A stretch of DNA of 5,836 nucleotides from Sulfurimonas sp. (GCA_027044845.1 JALUBM010000165.1:1-5836); one strand, 5' to 3'. Positions 1 to 5,836 are shown, counted from the stretch's first letter. The notes: generated by a model not told the origin, from the sequence alone. Translations and numbers: made by a program.

Positions 1-28
1 AAATATGTTGAGCCTTTTACTTTTAAGT

Positions 29-103
29 GGCCCCGTCGTCTAGCGGTTAGGATCCATGGTTTTCATCCATGTTACAGGAGTTCAATTCTCCTCGGGGTCA
101 CCA
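29..103 (+). tRNA. tRNA-Glu (anticodon UUC)
   Basis: The sequence folds as a complete cloverleaf. The 7-bp acceptor stem (29-35 with 93-99) contains one G-U pair. The D arm starts GUCUAGCGGUUAGG. The anticodon stem CATGG/CCATG (55-59 and 67-71) encloses the loop TTTTCAT with anticodon TTC at 62-64. The T arm AGGAG/CTCCT has loop TTCAATT. The discriminator is A100 and the CCA end (101-103) is encoded. It decodes GAA/GAG as glutamate. The general layout matches bacterial tRNA-Glu, including the GUCUAG D-arm start. The 28 bases upstream show no clear promoter, so it may be the last member of a tRNA or rRNA cluster lying to the left. Confidence 0.97.
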
Positions 104-355
104 GATTCTCTCTGTCACTTGCCATCTAACAATATCAGTTATGCATAGTAACAGAAGTATAATTCCAGTATAATCATCAACCCATATCCACCAATAACTA
201 AAAAAACTCCCATCATGTAGAGTCAATAATAGTGGATATAATGTAATATTCTTAAAAGTTGGCAGTTGAAAATCTTTGTGATTCATTAAGGAAAAATAGC
301 TGATTTTATTGTGTGGAGTATTTTTTAAAACTTTATATTTTCCATCTTCTAACAC
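98..355 (-). pseudogene. C-terminal remnant of a PepSY-associated membrane protein
   Basis: An 85-codon frame could start only at a GTG (353-355) with no good ribosome binding site, and it reads like the end of a longer protein. It opens with a short polar segment (LEDGKYKVLKN). It ends in the pattern TLHDGSFFSYWWIWVDD followed by one membrane helix (about IILLLLCITDIVRW) and a short basic tail. The LHxGxFF...WW...D...LLLLxxTG order is typical of the last helix of PepSY_TM proteins, which are anchored in the inner membrane; here TG has become TD. The usual N-terminal helices and PepSY region are absent, and the frame is closed by a TGA just upstream, near 397. Its own stop codon lies in the 3' end of tRNA-Glu, on the opposite strand. 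I infer a truncated, probably non-functional gene. A short genuine membrane protein is the alternative. Family assignment is from pattern memory only. Confidence 0.5.
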
Positions 356-361
356 CCTATT

Positions 362-411
362 TAAGCCCCATACTGCCGAGTTAAACTTAAGGTTTCAGAC
401 CCCCATTTTTT
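362..411. repeat. TTAAG-centred element, possible IS/RAYT-type terminal sequence
   Basis: On the minus strand this reads GGGGGTCTGAAACC, TTAAGTTTAACTCGGCAG, TATGGGG. The centre is a near-palindrome (AAAC-TTAAG-GTTT, 384-395), and CCCCAT occurs as a direct copy on each side (366-371 and 401-406). A poly-T run follows at 406-413. Such GGGGTCTGA... sequences are, from memory, common next to IS200-like (Y1/RAYT) transposase genes, but no transposase is present here. It sits exactly where the PepSY remnant loses its N-terminal coding, so it may mark a past insertion or recombination point. It could also be a chance GC-rich patch. Confidence 0.3.
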
Positions 412-418
412 TTATTAA

Positions 419-487
419 GTCGAAAAATATATTGAAGATCTTAAGAGTGCTTATCAAAAAGTTGAGGAATTGCAGCAGGTTGCATAG
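419..487 (+). pseudogene. Short coding-like scrap, unknown protein C-terminus
   Basis: A 22-codon stretch ending in TAG (485-487) reads VEKYIEDLKSAYQKVEELQQ followed by VA. It is charged and heptad-like, as in a coiled-coil C-terminus. A TAA immediately upstream (416-418) closes the frame, there is no start codon, and no ribosome binding site is possible. I do not recognise the family. If it is real, it is the tail of a gene destroyed at the adjacent repeat-like element. A random helical-looking translation is also possible over so short a distance. Confidence 0.2.
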
Positions 488-502
488 TATTGAAACATTC
501 TT

Positions 503-874
503 TTAAATCACTTTTAGTGCAACAACTAATGTAAAAATCCATACCAATAGTGTTACAAAGAGACTTAACAAGACAAGCGTCGCTCCAACATCTTTAGCCT
601 GTTTTGCTAAGATGTGATAATCTTGCGTTACAAGATCTACAACCCTTTCTATGGCACTATTTGTGACTTCGGCTGAAATAGGAAAAAAAAGAGAGATAAA
701 TAAAATTGCTGAGTAGCCAAAACTTATGGGTAATACCCAAGCCATGACACCAAAGATAGCTAACATTAGAAGTTGCCATTTAAAAGATGTCTCATTCTTC
801 ACAATATCTATAAAACCTTCTACGGCATACATAGCGTTTCTATAAAGGTTATGTTTTGGTTTATTTAGTTTCAT
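503..874 (-). CDS. dgkA: Diacylglycerol kinase (DgkA family)
   Basis: This is a small integral inner-membrane enzyme that phosphorylates diacylglycerol with ATP to give phosphatidic acid, recycling diacylglycerol into phospholipid synthesis. The 123 residues match the usual length of about 120, with an N-terminal amphipathic stretch and three membrane helices (about 33-50, 53-70 and 97-120). The family signature is intact: E28, the block AEVTNSAIERVVD with E69, N72, E76 and D80, and AKDVGA with K94 and D95. These fall on the same numbers as in the E. coli enzyme, which supports the ATG at 872-874. Position 34, glutamate in E. coli, is glutamine here. A GAGAG Shine-Dalgarno (881-885) lies six bases before the start. 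The first 14 bases overlap the end of the upstream MFS-acyltransferase gene, so the two are probably translationally coupled and both serve phospholipid turnover. No clear terminator follows. Confidence 0.95.
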   Translation of the reverse strand: MKLNKPKHNLYRNAMYAVEGFIDIVKNETSFKWQLLMLAIFGVMAWVLPISFGYSAILFISLFFPISAEVTNSAIERVVDLVTQDYHILAKQAKDVGATLVLLSLFVTLLVWIFTLVVALKVI

Positions 875-2708
875 ATTTTTCTCTCATTTGTAAAATTATA
901 TCGTGTAGTTGCTGTACATTTGTATCTATGAGCAATGGTTTGCTAAAGTAGATTGTAACGATTCTTCGCTTAAAAAGATTTCTCACGCTTCCTTTTGGTC
1001 TATATTTGGCAAATGAACTTCCAAATATTCCTTTATCTATATAAAAAGGCACTATCACCCCGTCGTAATCTTTAGGAATGAGTTCATACCCTCTGTGAAA
1101 CTCATGTACTTTACCATCTTTCGTTATTTCACCTTCGGGAAAAAGTGCTATAACATTTCCATTTTTCAGTCTTTTATGTGCTTCTTTAAAAGCATCTTTA
1201 AAGGCTTTAGTCGAAAGAGGAATTGCCTCTCCTTTTTTAAAAATTGGATGAAAAAACTTCCAGTTATAAATATCTTTGTCCATCATATAATTAATGCGTC
1301 TTTGCAAAGGAAGCTGCAGTAAAATCCAATCAAGCCAACTTACATGATTGCCAAGCAGTAAAACAGCTTTATCTTGTGGAATATTTTCGAGTCCTACATA
1401 AATGTATTTATGTCTCAGCGTAGAAAAGAGACCCATCAAAGACCAAAACATATCCACTGCATATCTTTTGTACAACTTATGTATCAGATAAAGACCTACA
1501 AAAGTCATAAAATAAAAAAGCAGTTCAGCATTCATTCCAAAATAGGCAAAGAATGTTGTTATACTCAAAAAAGAGAACATAAAAATATTTTGAATAAAAT
1601 TATTTGCCGCTAAAACAGTTCCTAAGTGTACTCTTGGAGCCAGATACTGAATTTTTGCATTGAGTGGCACTAAAATAAATGCCGCAAAAACACCAAAAAG
1701 TGTAAAGATAACTGCTATAACTTTCATTGAGTGTAAAAAAGGAACAAGAAAAACAATAATAGTTATAATAATTGCACCGATTCCAGCTAATCCTACATTT
1801 ATATAAAACCTTGAAAGTTTTGCAACCATGATAGAACCTGTAACAATACCTATACCGGCAAGTGCCATCACACCTTGAACGTAAATAGTATTGGTTACAT
1901 GTAACACATCTTTGGCATACTCGCCAAATACCGCTAAAACAACCTGTGAAATAGACCAAAAAAGACTTAATACGAGTATGGCATCAAAAACCTCTCTGTT
2001 TCTTGTCACTGTTTTAAGATTTTTAAAGAGATAGATGCCACTCATATATTTTTTGAGTTTAAAATCACGTTTACTAGATTCTATCATTTTATTTGGCAGT
2101 TTTGATGCCAAAAACCACTCTATAAGCGAACCAATTACCAAAAGCCAGCCCAAGGGAGCTATCGTTTGTAAAATCTGAGACTCTGTCATTAAAGACTTAT
2201 CATACATTCCTTCAAAAAGAATTGTATAAAAGATGATACCGCCTAGAATAGCGACTGTGGTCGTAGCCTGAACGGCACTATTGCCGCTACTAAGAAACTT
2301 TACACCCACTAACTCTTTTATATAACCATACTTTGCAGGTCCGTAAATTGCACTTTGCATCGCAAGTAAAAAAGTCAATATAAATGCAAATATAAAATAA
2401 CCATGATAGTATGCATAGGTAATTCCCAAGGTAATAATCACAGCAAAAGCAGCAGAATACTCCATGATTTTATTTTTAGGAAATTTGTCGGCTAAAAAGC
2501 CAGAAGGGGAAAACACCAAAATGAAAGGAAGCAGTACAAGTGCATTGACAATTGCCGTCAATACTATTTGTGTACTGCCGTCATAAACCTTAAATATAGT
2601 ATTTTGTATGATTATTTTATGACCAAGGTCTGTAAAAGCATTCATAAATACTACGACAATGTAGTTCATTACTCCTGCTATTGCAAACATTCTTTCCTGT
2701 TTTTGCAT
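861..2708 (-). CDS. MFS transporter fused to PlsC-type acyltransferase (LplT-PlsC-like)
   Basis: This is a 615-residue two-domain inner-membrane protein. Residues 1-412 are a 12-helix major facilitator domain with the motif-A loop GFLADKFPKNK (70-80) between helices 2 and 3. The N-terminal NAFTDLGHKI is typical of lysophospholipid transporters (LplT). Residues about 430-615 are a cytoplasmic glycerolipid acyltransferase domain with the catalytic HX4D in NHVSWLD (H455, D460), a block-II-like GEAIPLS (493-499), FPEGEIT (523-529) and IVPFYI (552-557). The likely role is to flip lysophospholipid inward and reacylate it at the glycerol backbone. The acyl-ACP synthetase domain found in Aas, and in larger MFS-PlsC-AMP fusions, is absent, so the acyl donor must be supplied otherwise. 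The ATG at 2708 has only a distant, weak ribosome site. The in-frame ATG at 2688-2690 (Met7) is preceded by AGGAAAGA and may be the true start. The gene lies 3 bases after the DUF695 gene and overlaps dgkA. Confidence 0.9.
   Translation of the reverse strand: MQKQERMFAIAGVMNYIVVVFMNAFTDLGHKIIIQNTIFKVYDGSTQIVLTAIVNALVLLPFILVFSPSGFLADKFPKNKIMEYSAAFAVIITLGITYAYYHGYFIFAFILTFLLAMQSAIYGPAKYGYIKELVGVKFLSSGNSAVQATTTVAILGGIIFYTILFEGMYDKSLMTESQILQTIAPLGWLLVIGSLIEWFLASKLPNKMIESSKRDFKLKKYMSGIYLFKNLKTVTRNREVFDAILVLSLFWSISQVVLAVFGEYAKDVLHVTNTIYVQGVMALAGIGIVTGSIMVAKLSRFYINVGLAGIGAIIITIIVFLVPFLHSMKVIAVIFTLFGVFAAFILVPLNAKIQYLAPRVHLGTVLAANNFIQNIFMFSFLSITTFFAYFGMNAELLFYFMTFVGLYLIHKLYKRYAVDMFWSLMGLFSTLRHKYIYVGLENIPQDKAVLLLGNHVSWLDWILLQLPLQRRINYMMDKDIYNWKFFHPIFKKGEAIPLSTKAFKDAFKEAHKRLKNGNVIALFPEGEITKDGKVHEFHRGYELIPKDYDGVIVPFYIDKGIFGSSFAKYRPKGSVRNLFKRRIVTIYFSKPLLIDTNVQQLHDIILQMREKYETK
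2691..2698 (-). promoter_or_regulatory. Shine-Dalgarno favouring Met7 of the MFS-PlsC gene
   Basis: The minus strand reads AGGAAAGA directly before an in-frame ATG at 2688-2690. The upstream ATG at 2706-2708 has only GAGA about 11 bases away. Starting at Met7 would give a 609-residue protein beginning MFAIAGVMNY and a 21-base gap after the preceding stop. Both starts leave the first membrane helix intact. Confidence 0.45.
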
Positions 2709-2711
2709 TAC

Positions 2712-3434
2712 TTACGCATTCTCATCTTCTGCTAAAAGTGTACTCCAACCTTCATAATACCCCTGCTCTTTTTTTATCACTTCAAAAAGTTCATTGACGA
2801 CTTTTTGTACTTCTTCGGATGTAACGGCATGTGTTTTGACAAGAGCGACACCGTGTTCAAACTCTTCGCTGCTGATCTCATCTTTAAAAGTGAAACCTTC
2901 AGTATCTAATGAATTAATAAATCTGTTTTTTTGAGTTGGAGTTGTAAAAGAGGCATAATGTTCTACTGTTCTTGGAGTTTCTAAATTATCACCCTCTTCT
3001 TGCAGCAAAAATATTATTTTTTCACTTTGTATGTGGCATAATTCTAATTCACTTGGAGCAAGATGACGGTAATGAAAATCCCATTTCGCATCTCGAACCA
3101 CATTACTTTCATACACATAATTTGCCGATTGTAAAATATTTTTTACGACTGCATCCAGACCTTTTGAATCATCGGCATAAAAATAGAGTTCACTCCAGCC
3201 ATCTATAACTCTTGAACCGACATATTTTGCTCTCTCCTCATGTTCTAGTGCTATTATCAATGATTCTTTCATGTCTAAAAACTCTTCAAATCCTTCTGTA
3301 TTCTCATCCAAAGCGTTAAACTTTATAAATACACTCAACAACCATCCATACTTATTACTATAAGCATAAGCATTTAAATCAACTTCAACAATTACCTTGC
3401 TGTCTTCTTCATCTCTTGAAAATATTTCTCTCAT
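2712..3434 (-). CDS. DUF695 domain / RraB-like domain protein
   Basis: This is a soluble, acidic 240-residue protein with no signal peptide or membrane segment. Residues 1 to about 130 resemble DUF695: alternating strands (VIVEVDLNAYAY, WLLSVFIKF), then a glutamate-rich helix, the VGSRVIDGWSELYFYA strand pair (72-87) and WDFHYRHLAP (118-127). Residues about 138-240 resemble the RraB/DUF1260 ferredoxin-like domain, with TPRTVEHYASF (153-163), the GFTFKDE strand (180-186) and the hallmark end YYEGWSTLL (226-234). In E. coli, RraB binds and inhibits RNase E; the function of DUF695-RraB proteins is not established, and none is claimed here. The ATG (3432-3434) has GAGAG four bases upstream. It is the first gene of the three-gene cluster and is followed after 3 bases by the MFS-acyltransferase gene, suggesting co-transcription. 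I am confident that it is a real gene and fairly confident of the domain calls. Confidence 0.85.
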   Translation of the reverse strand: MREIFSRDEEDSKVIVEVDLNAYAYSNKYGWLLSVFIKFNALDENTEGFEEFLDMKESLIIALEHEERAKYVGSRVIDGWSELYFYADDSKGLDAVVKNILQSANYVYESNVVRDAKWDFHYRHLAPSELELCHIQSEKIIFLLQEEGDNLETPRTVEHYASFTTPTQKNRFINSLDTEGFTFKDEISSEEFEHGVALVKTHAVTSEEVQKVVNELFEVIKKEQGYYEGWSTLLAEDENA

Positions 3435-3459
3435 TTGCTCTCAATCTAATTTTTTCTTT

Positions 3460-3465
3460 ATTATA
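3460..3465 (-). promoter_or_regulatory. Probable sigma-70 -10 box for the DUF695/MFS-PlsC/dgkA cluster
   Basis: The minus strand reads TTTGATATAATAAAG, a perfect TATAAT placed 25 bases before the ATG at 3434, giving a short leader of roughly 18 bases. No TTGACA-like -35 is visible. The upstream DNA is A/T-rich, which is usual for Campylobacterota sigma-70 promoters, where the -35 box is weakly conserved. This would start the three-gene cluster independently of glnS. Confidence 0.55.
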
Positions 3466-3499
3466 TCAAAGAATTTGCCTATATTTTATTTTCTAGAGT

Positions 3500-3516
3500 T
3501 TGGCACTTATAATGCA
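3500..3516 (+). promoter_or_regulatory. Sigma-54-like promoter (GG-N10-GC) overlapping a TATAAT
   Basis: The sequence TTGGCACTTATAATGCA has the -24 element TTGGCAC and a -12-like ATGCA, with exactly ten bases between GG (3502-3503) and GC (3514-3515), as in RpoN promoters. The same bases contain a perfect TATAAT (3508-3513), so a sigma-70 reading in the same direction is equally possible. Either would start transcription near 3520-3527, heading into the structured element and then antisense to the 3' end of glnS. No plus-strand gene lies downstream in this window. Confidence 0.35.
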
Positions 3517-3567
3517 TCCCAAAATCAAGACCAGTAAATCAAATATTTTAATTTCACTTTTCATTAT

Positions 3568-3670
3568 TATCAGCTTGATAGTAAACTTGCCGTGAGCTTG
3601 TGAGGAAATACTCTTGGGATACACATGAGGATGCTAAGCTGACGAGCTTTCCCTCTTTCGCATCATCTCA
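3568..3670. other. Structured GC-richer intergenic element; candidate small RNA or dispersed repeat
   Basis: By direct count, 3571-3665 is about 46% GC against about 23% for 3451-3570. It contains several inverted repeats: TATCA-gct-TGATA (3568-3580); TGAG+GATGC (3626-3634) with GCATC+CTCA (3660-3664, 3667-3670); and inside the latter AAGCT-gacg-AGCTT (3636-3649). AGCTT occurs three times (3572-3576, 3595-3599, 3645-3649), and each copy could pair with the single AAGCT, so alternative folds exist. No frame on either strand looks like a protein. It lies downstream of a plus-strand promoter-like signal, but no strong U-run terminator follows. It could instead be a multicopy genomic repeat or part of the glnS 3' untranslated region. 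Confidence 0.35.
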
Positions 3671-3678
3671 ATAGATAT

Positions 3679-5836
3679 TTAATTTAGTTTTTGGACTACA
3701 AACTCATTAACAACTTTTGGATTTGCTTTACCACTTGTTGCTTTTAAAACTTGTCCTACAAAGAAGCCTAAAAGTTTTTTATTTCCTGCTTTGAATTTTT
3801 CTACATTCTCAGGATTTTTCGCAATAATTTCTTCAATAATCGGTAAAATAATAGCTGGGTCACTTATTTGTATCAGCCCTTTGCTTTGTACTATTTGTTT
3901 TGGATCTTCGCCGCTTTTATTCATTACTTCAAAAACATCTTTGGCAATTTTTGTTGAGATTGTTGCATTATCTATCATGTTTACAAGACTAGCTATTTGA
4001 TGAGGCTTAAACTTCAACCCTGCAAGTTCCTTTTGCTTTAATTCTCTTGCTACTTCATTACTTACAATATTTGCAATATTTACAGGACTGTTGTATTCTT
4101 TCAATGCTTCATCGTAAAACTGCGATAATTTTTCATCACGAGCCAGTGTATTTGCTACTTCCTTATTAAGTTGTAATTCTTTCGTGTATTTAGTAAAAAG
4201 GAGTTCTTCTTCTTTGCTCATAGGTGTTACTTCACCGTCAATTTGTACTTTTTTAGCTTGTTGCTTCGGTACAGCTTTTTTCTCTTTTGCTTTCTTACCC
4301 CAAGAGTCTTTCAATCCGACTATTTTGTTAAAAACAGGATTTTCATCGGTATAATCAACTGAATCAGCATAAAAATATCCTACCCTTTCAAACTGAAATC
4401 TTTCATCTGGTTTTTGTGTAATTACAGCTGGTTCAATGTAAGCATTTTTGATAATTTTTAAAGAGTCTGGATTAAGATCCTCTACTCCTTGGGGTGCTTC
4501 ATTTTTAAAAAGTCTATCGTAAAGTCTTATTTCTACTTTTTTGGCATCTGCTACACTCACCCACTGAATTGCACTTTTTACTTTAATACCGCTCGTGTCC
4601 TCTGAACCACTTTTAGAATCAGGATAATACTCGGCTTTAATCTCTGTAATATTTCCTTCAATATCTTTGATAACTTCTTTACAGCTTATAATGTAACCAT
4701 GTCTGAGTCGCACTGGTTGTTCAGGTGTAAGACGGAAGTAGCCTTTTGGCGGATTCTCTTCAAAATCTTCACGTTCAATGAAAATTTCTTTTGAAAAAGG
4801 TATCTTTCTTGAACCCTCTTTTGGTACATCATGCGGATAGTATGGAGCGTCTATCTCTTGGGAACCTTCATAATTCTCAATGGTAACTTTCAATGGGTCA
4901 AGCACACACAACACACGAGGTACTTTTGGATTTAAATCATTTCTTATGCAAAATTCAAGTTGTGCAACATCAACCATAGAATTTGCTTTCGCTATACCAA
5001 TCTGATCACAAAATGTAAGAATTGATTCAGGCGTATACCCCCTTCTTTTATATCCTGCAATCGTAGGCAAACGAGGGTCATCCCATCCATTTACATATTT
5101 TCCTTCAACCAGCTCTAGCAATTTTCTTTTGCTCATAACCGTATAATTAATATTAAGTCGTGCAAATTCGTACTGATATGGACGAGGTGAGTTGAGTTCA
5201 AGTGTATCAAGTACCCAATCATAAATATCACGATTATTTTCAAACTCTAAAGTACAAAGAGAGTGTGTAACTCCTTCTATATAATCAGACAAACAGTGTG
5301 CAAAATCATACATCGGATAAATAGACCACTTATCCCCTGCTCTAAAATGTTCCACATTCTTAATACGATACAAAAGAGGATCTCTCATTTTCATATTTGC
5401 CGCAGCCATGTCGATTTTAGCTCTTAAAACATGTTCACCGTCTTTAAATTCACCATTTTTCATTCTCTCAAAAAGATTTAAATTCTCCTCAACATTACGT
5501 TTGGCATATTTACTGCGTTTTCCTGCCTCTGTAACCGTACCTCGGTATTCACGCATTTTTTCTTCATCTAAACTATCAACATATGCTTTACCCATTTTGA
5601 TAAGTTTTATGGCATAATCGTATATTTGAGAAAAATAATCAGAGGTAAAATAGATTTCATTACCCCAATCAAAACCAAGCCATTTAACAGCATCTTCAAG
5701 GGCTTGTACATATTTTGTATCTTCTTTTGTCGGGTTAGTATCATCCATCCTTAAATTACAATGACCGTTAAAATCACGTGCAATACCAAAGTTTATAGAT
5801 ATAGACTTGGCATGTCCGATATGAGGAAAACCGTTC
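3679..5836 (-). CDS. glnS: Glutaminyl-tRNA synthetase with GatB/YqeY-type C-terminal domain (5' end cut by window)
   Basis: This class I cytoplasmic enzyme charges tRNA-Gln with glutamine using ATP. The reading frame continues past the internal ATG at 5748 to the window edge. Counting from the first complete codon (5833-5835), it shows NGFPHIGHAKS with the HIGH motif (5-8), NLRMDDTNP (27-35), the active-site blocks IYPMYDFAHC and THSLCTLEF (about 172-198), the KMSKS-like VMSKRK (233-238) and the two-part anticodon-binding beta-barrel to about residue 512. By alignment to E. coli GlnRS about 36 N-terminal residues are missing. A lysine-rich linker (513-530) leads to a tail of about 175 residues matching the C-terminal helical and YqeY domains of GatB: TISTKIAKDVFE, GEDPKQIV, GLIQISD, KLLGFFVGQV and TSGKANP. 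In Deinococcus GlnRS a similar tail aids tRNA binding; the same role here is inferred. The product is a natural fusion, not a frameshift. Confidence 0.96.
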   Translation of the reverse strand, partial: NGFPHIGHAKSISINFGIARDFNGHCNLRMDDTNPTKEDTKYVQALEDAVKWLGFDWGNEIYFTSDYFSQIYDYAIKLIKMGKAYVDSLDEEKMREYRGTVTEAGKRSKYAKRNVEENLNLFERMKNGEFKDGEHVLRAKIDMAAANMKMRDPLLYRIKNVEHFRAGDKWSIYPMYDFAHCLSDYIEGVTHSLCTLEFENNRDIYDWVLDTLELNSPRPYQYEFARLNINYTVMSKRKLLELVEGKYVNGWDDPRLPTIAGYKRRGYTPESILTFCDQIGIAKANSMVDVAQLEFCIRNDLNPKVPRVLCVLDPLKVTIENYEGSQEIDAPYYPHDVPKEGSRKIPFSKEIFIEREDFEENPPKGYFRLTPEQPVRLRHGYIISCKEVIKDIEGNITEIKAEYYPDSKSGSEDTSGIKVKSAIQWVSVADAKKVEIRLYDRLFKNEAPQGVEDLNPDSLKIIKNAYIEPAVITQKPDERFQFERVGYFYADSVDYTDENPVFNKIVGLKDSWGKKAKEKKAVPKQQAKKVQIDGEVTPMSKEEELLFTKYTKELQLNKEVANTLARDEKLSQFYDEALKEYNSPVNIANIVSNEVARELKQKELAGLKFKPHQIASLVNMIDNATISTKIAKDVFEVMNKSGEDPKQIVQSKGLIQISDPAIILPIIEEIIAKNPENVEKFKAGNKKLLGFFVGQVLKATSGKANPKVVNEFVVQKLN

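Noticed and set aside
309..506. Plus-strand frame of 65 codons spanning the gap before dgkA
   Set aside because: It crosses the PepSY remnant and the repeat-like element, has no ribosome site, and reads as basic, low-complexity sequence. A neighbouring frame gives the more coding-like scrap at 419-487.
1095..1613. Two plus-strand frames of 75 and 79 codons
   Set aside because: Antisense shadows of the acyltransferase gene, with no ribosome site or recognisable domain.
1600..1959. 119-residue cysteine- and tyrosine-rich frame on the minus strand
   Set aside because: It lies wholly inside the MFS-PlsC gene in another frame of the same strand. The odd C/Y/R composition is a shift of a membrane-helix coding sequence.
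2972..3208. Plus-strand frame of 78 codons, histidine-rich
   Set aside because: Antisense to the DUF695/RraB-like gene. The histidines come from reverse-reading its acidic codons.
3493..3633. Minus-strand open stretch of 46 codons ending in a 23-residue hydrophobic peptide (MKSEIKIFDLLVLILG...)
   Set aside because: No good ribosome site and a stop just upstream. It overlaps both the promoter-like site and the structured element, so it is better explained as non-coding.
3626..3670. Intrinsic terminator for glnS
   Set aside because: The stem is real, but on the minus strand it is followed by TGTGTATCCC, not a U-run.
3791..4000. Plus-strand hydrophobic frame of 69 codons
   Set aside because: Antisense to the GatB-like tail of glnS. 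The hydrophobic look is the usual mirror of an amphipathic helical region.
5408..5617. Plus-strand frame of 69 codons
   Set aside because: Antisense to the conserved catalytic part of glnS.
3679..5748. glnS starting at the ATG at 5746-5748
   Set aside because: The upstream frame is open to the window edge and encodes the essential HIGH motif, so this ATG is the internal Met of LRMDDTNP and the gene is cut by the window.

Overview
The window is AT-rich and looks like chromosome from a member of the Campylobacterota (formerly Epsilonproteobacteria), most likely the free-living sulfur-oxidising or Sulfurimonas-like part of the group. This is inferred from protein character and base composition, not from a marker search. 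A glutaminyl-tRNA synthetase argues against Helicobacter or Campylobacter, which make Gln-tRNA indirectly with GatCAB.

Layout: a plus-strand tRNA-Glu(UUC) with encoded CCA lies at 29-103. Bases 104-502 hold no intact gene. They contain the C-terminal remnant of a PepSY-associated membrane protein on the minus strand, whose stop codon lies inside the tRNA, a short TTAAG-centred repeat-like element, and a 22-codon coding-like scrap on the plus strand. A compact minus-strand cluster follows, read from 3434 down to 503: a DUF695/RraB-like protein, a fused MFS transporter-PlsC acyltransferase, and diacylglycerol kinase DgkA. The genes are nearly contiguous or overlapping, and one good -10 box sits 26 bases before the first. 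Bases 3435-3678 are intergenic, with two promoter-like signals and a GC-richer, inverted-repeat-rich element that may be a small RNA or a dispersed repeat. From 3679 to the right edge runs glnS on the minus strand, cut at its 5' end by the window and carrying a GatB/YqeY-type C-terminal tail.

Together: the MFS-PlsC protein and DgkA both belong to membrane phospholipid salvage, the first probably flipping and reacylating lysophospholipid and the second returning diacylglycerol to phosphatidic acid. The RraB-like protein is co-transcribed, but its role is unknown. The tRNA-Glu and GlnRS belong to translation and are not obviously linked to the lipid cluster. I see no defence system, CRISPR array or complete mobile element. 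The least explained stretches are the two intergenic regions.
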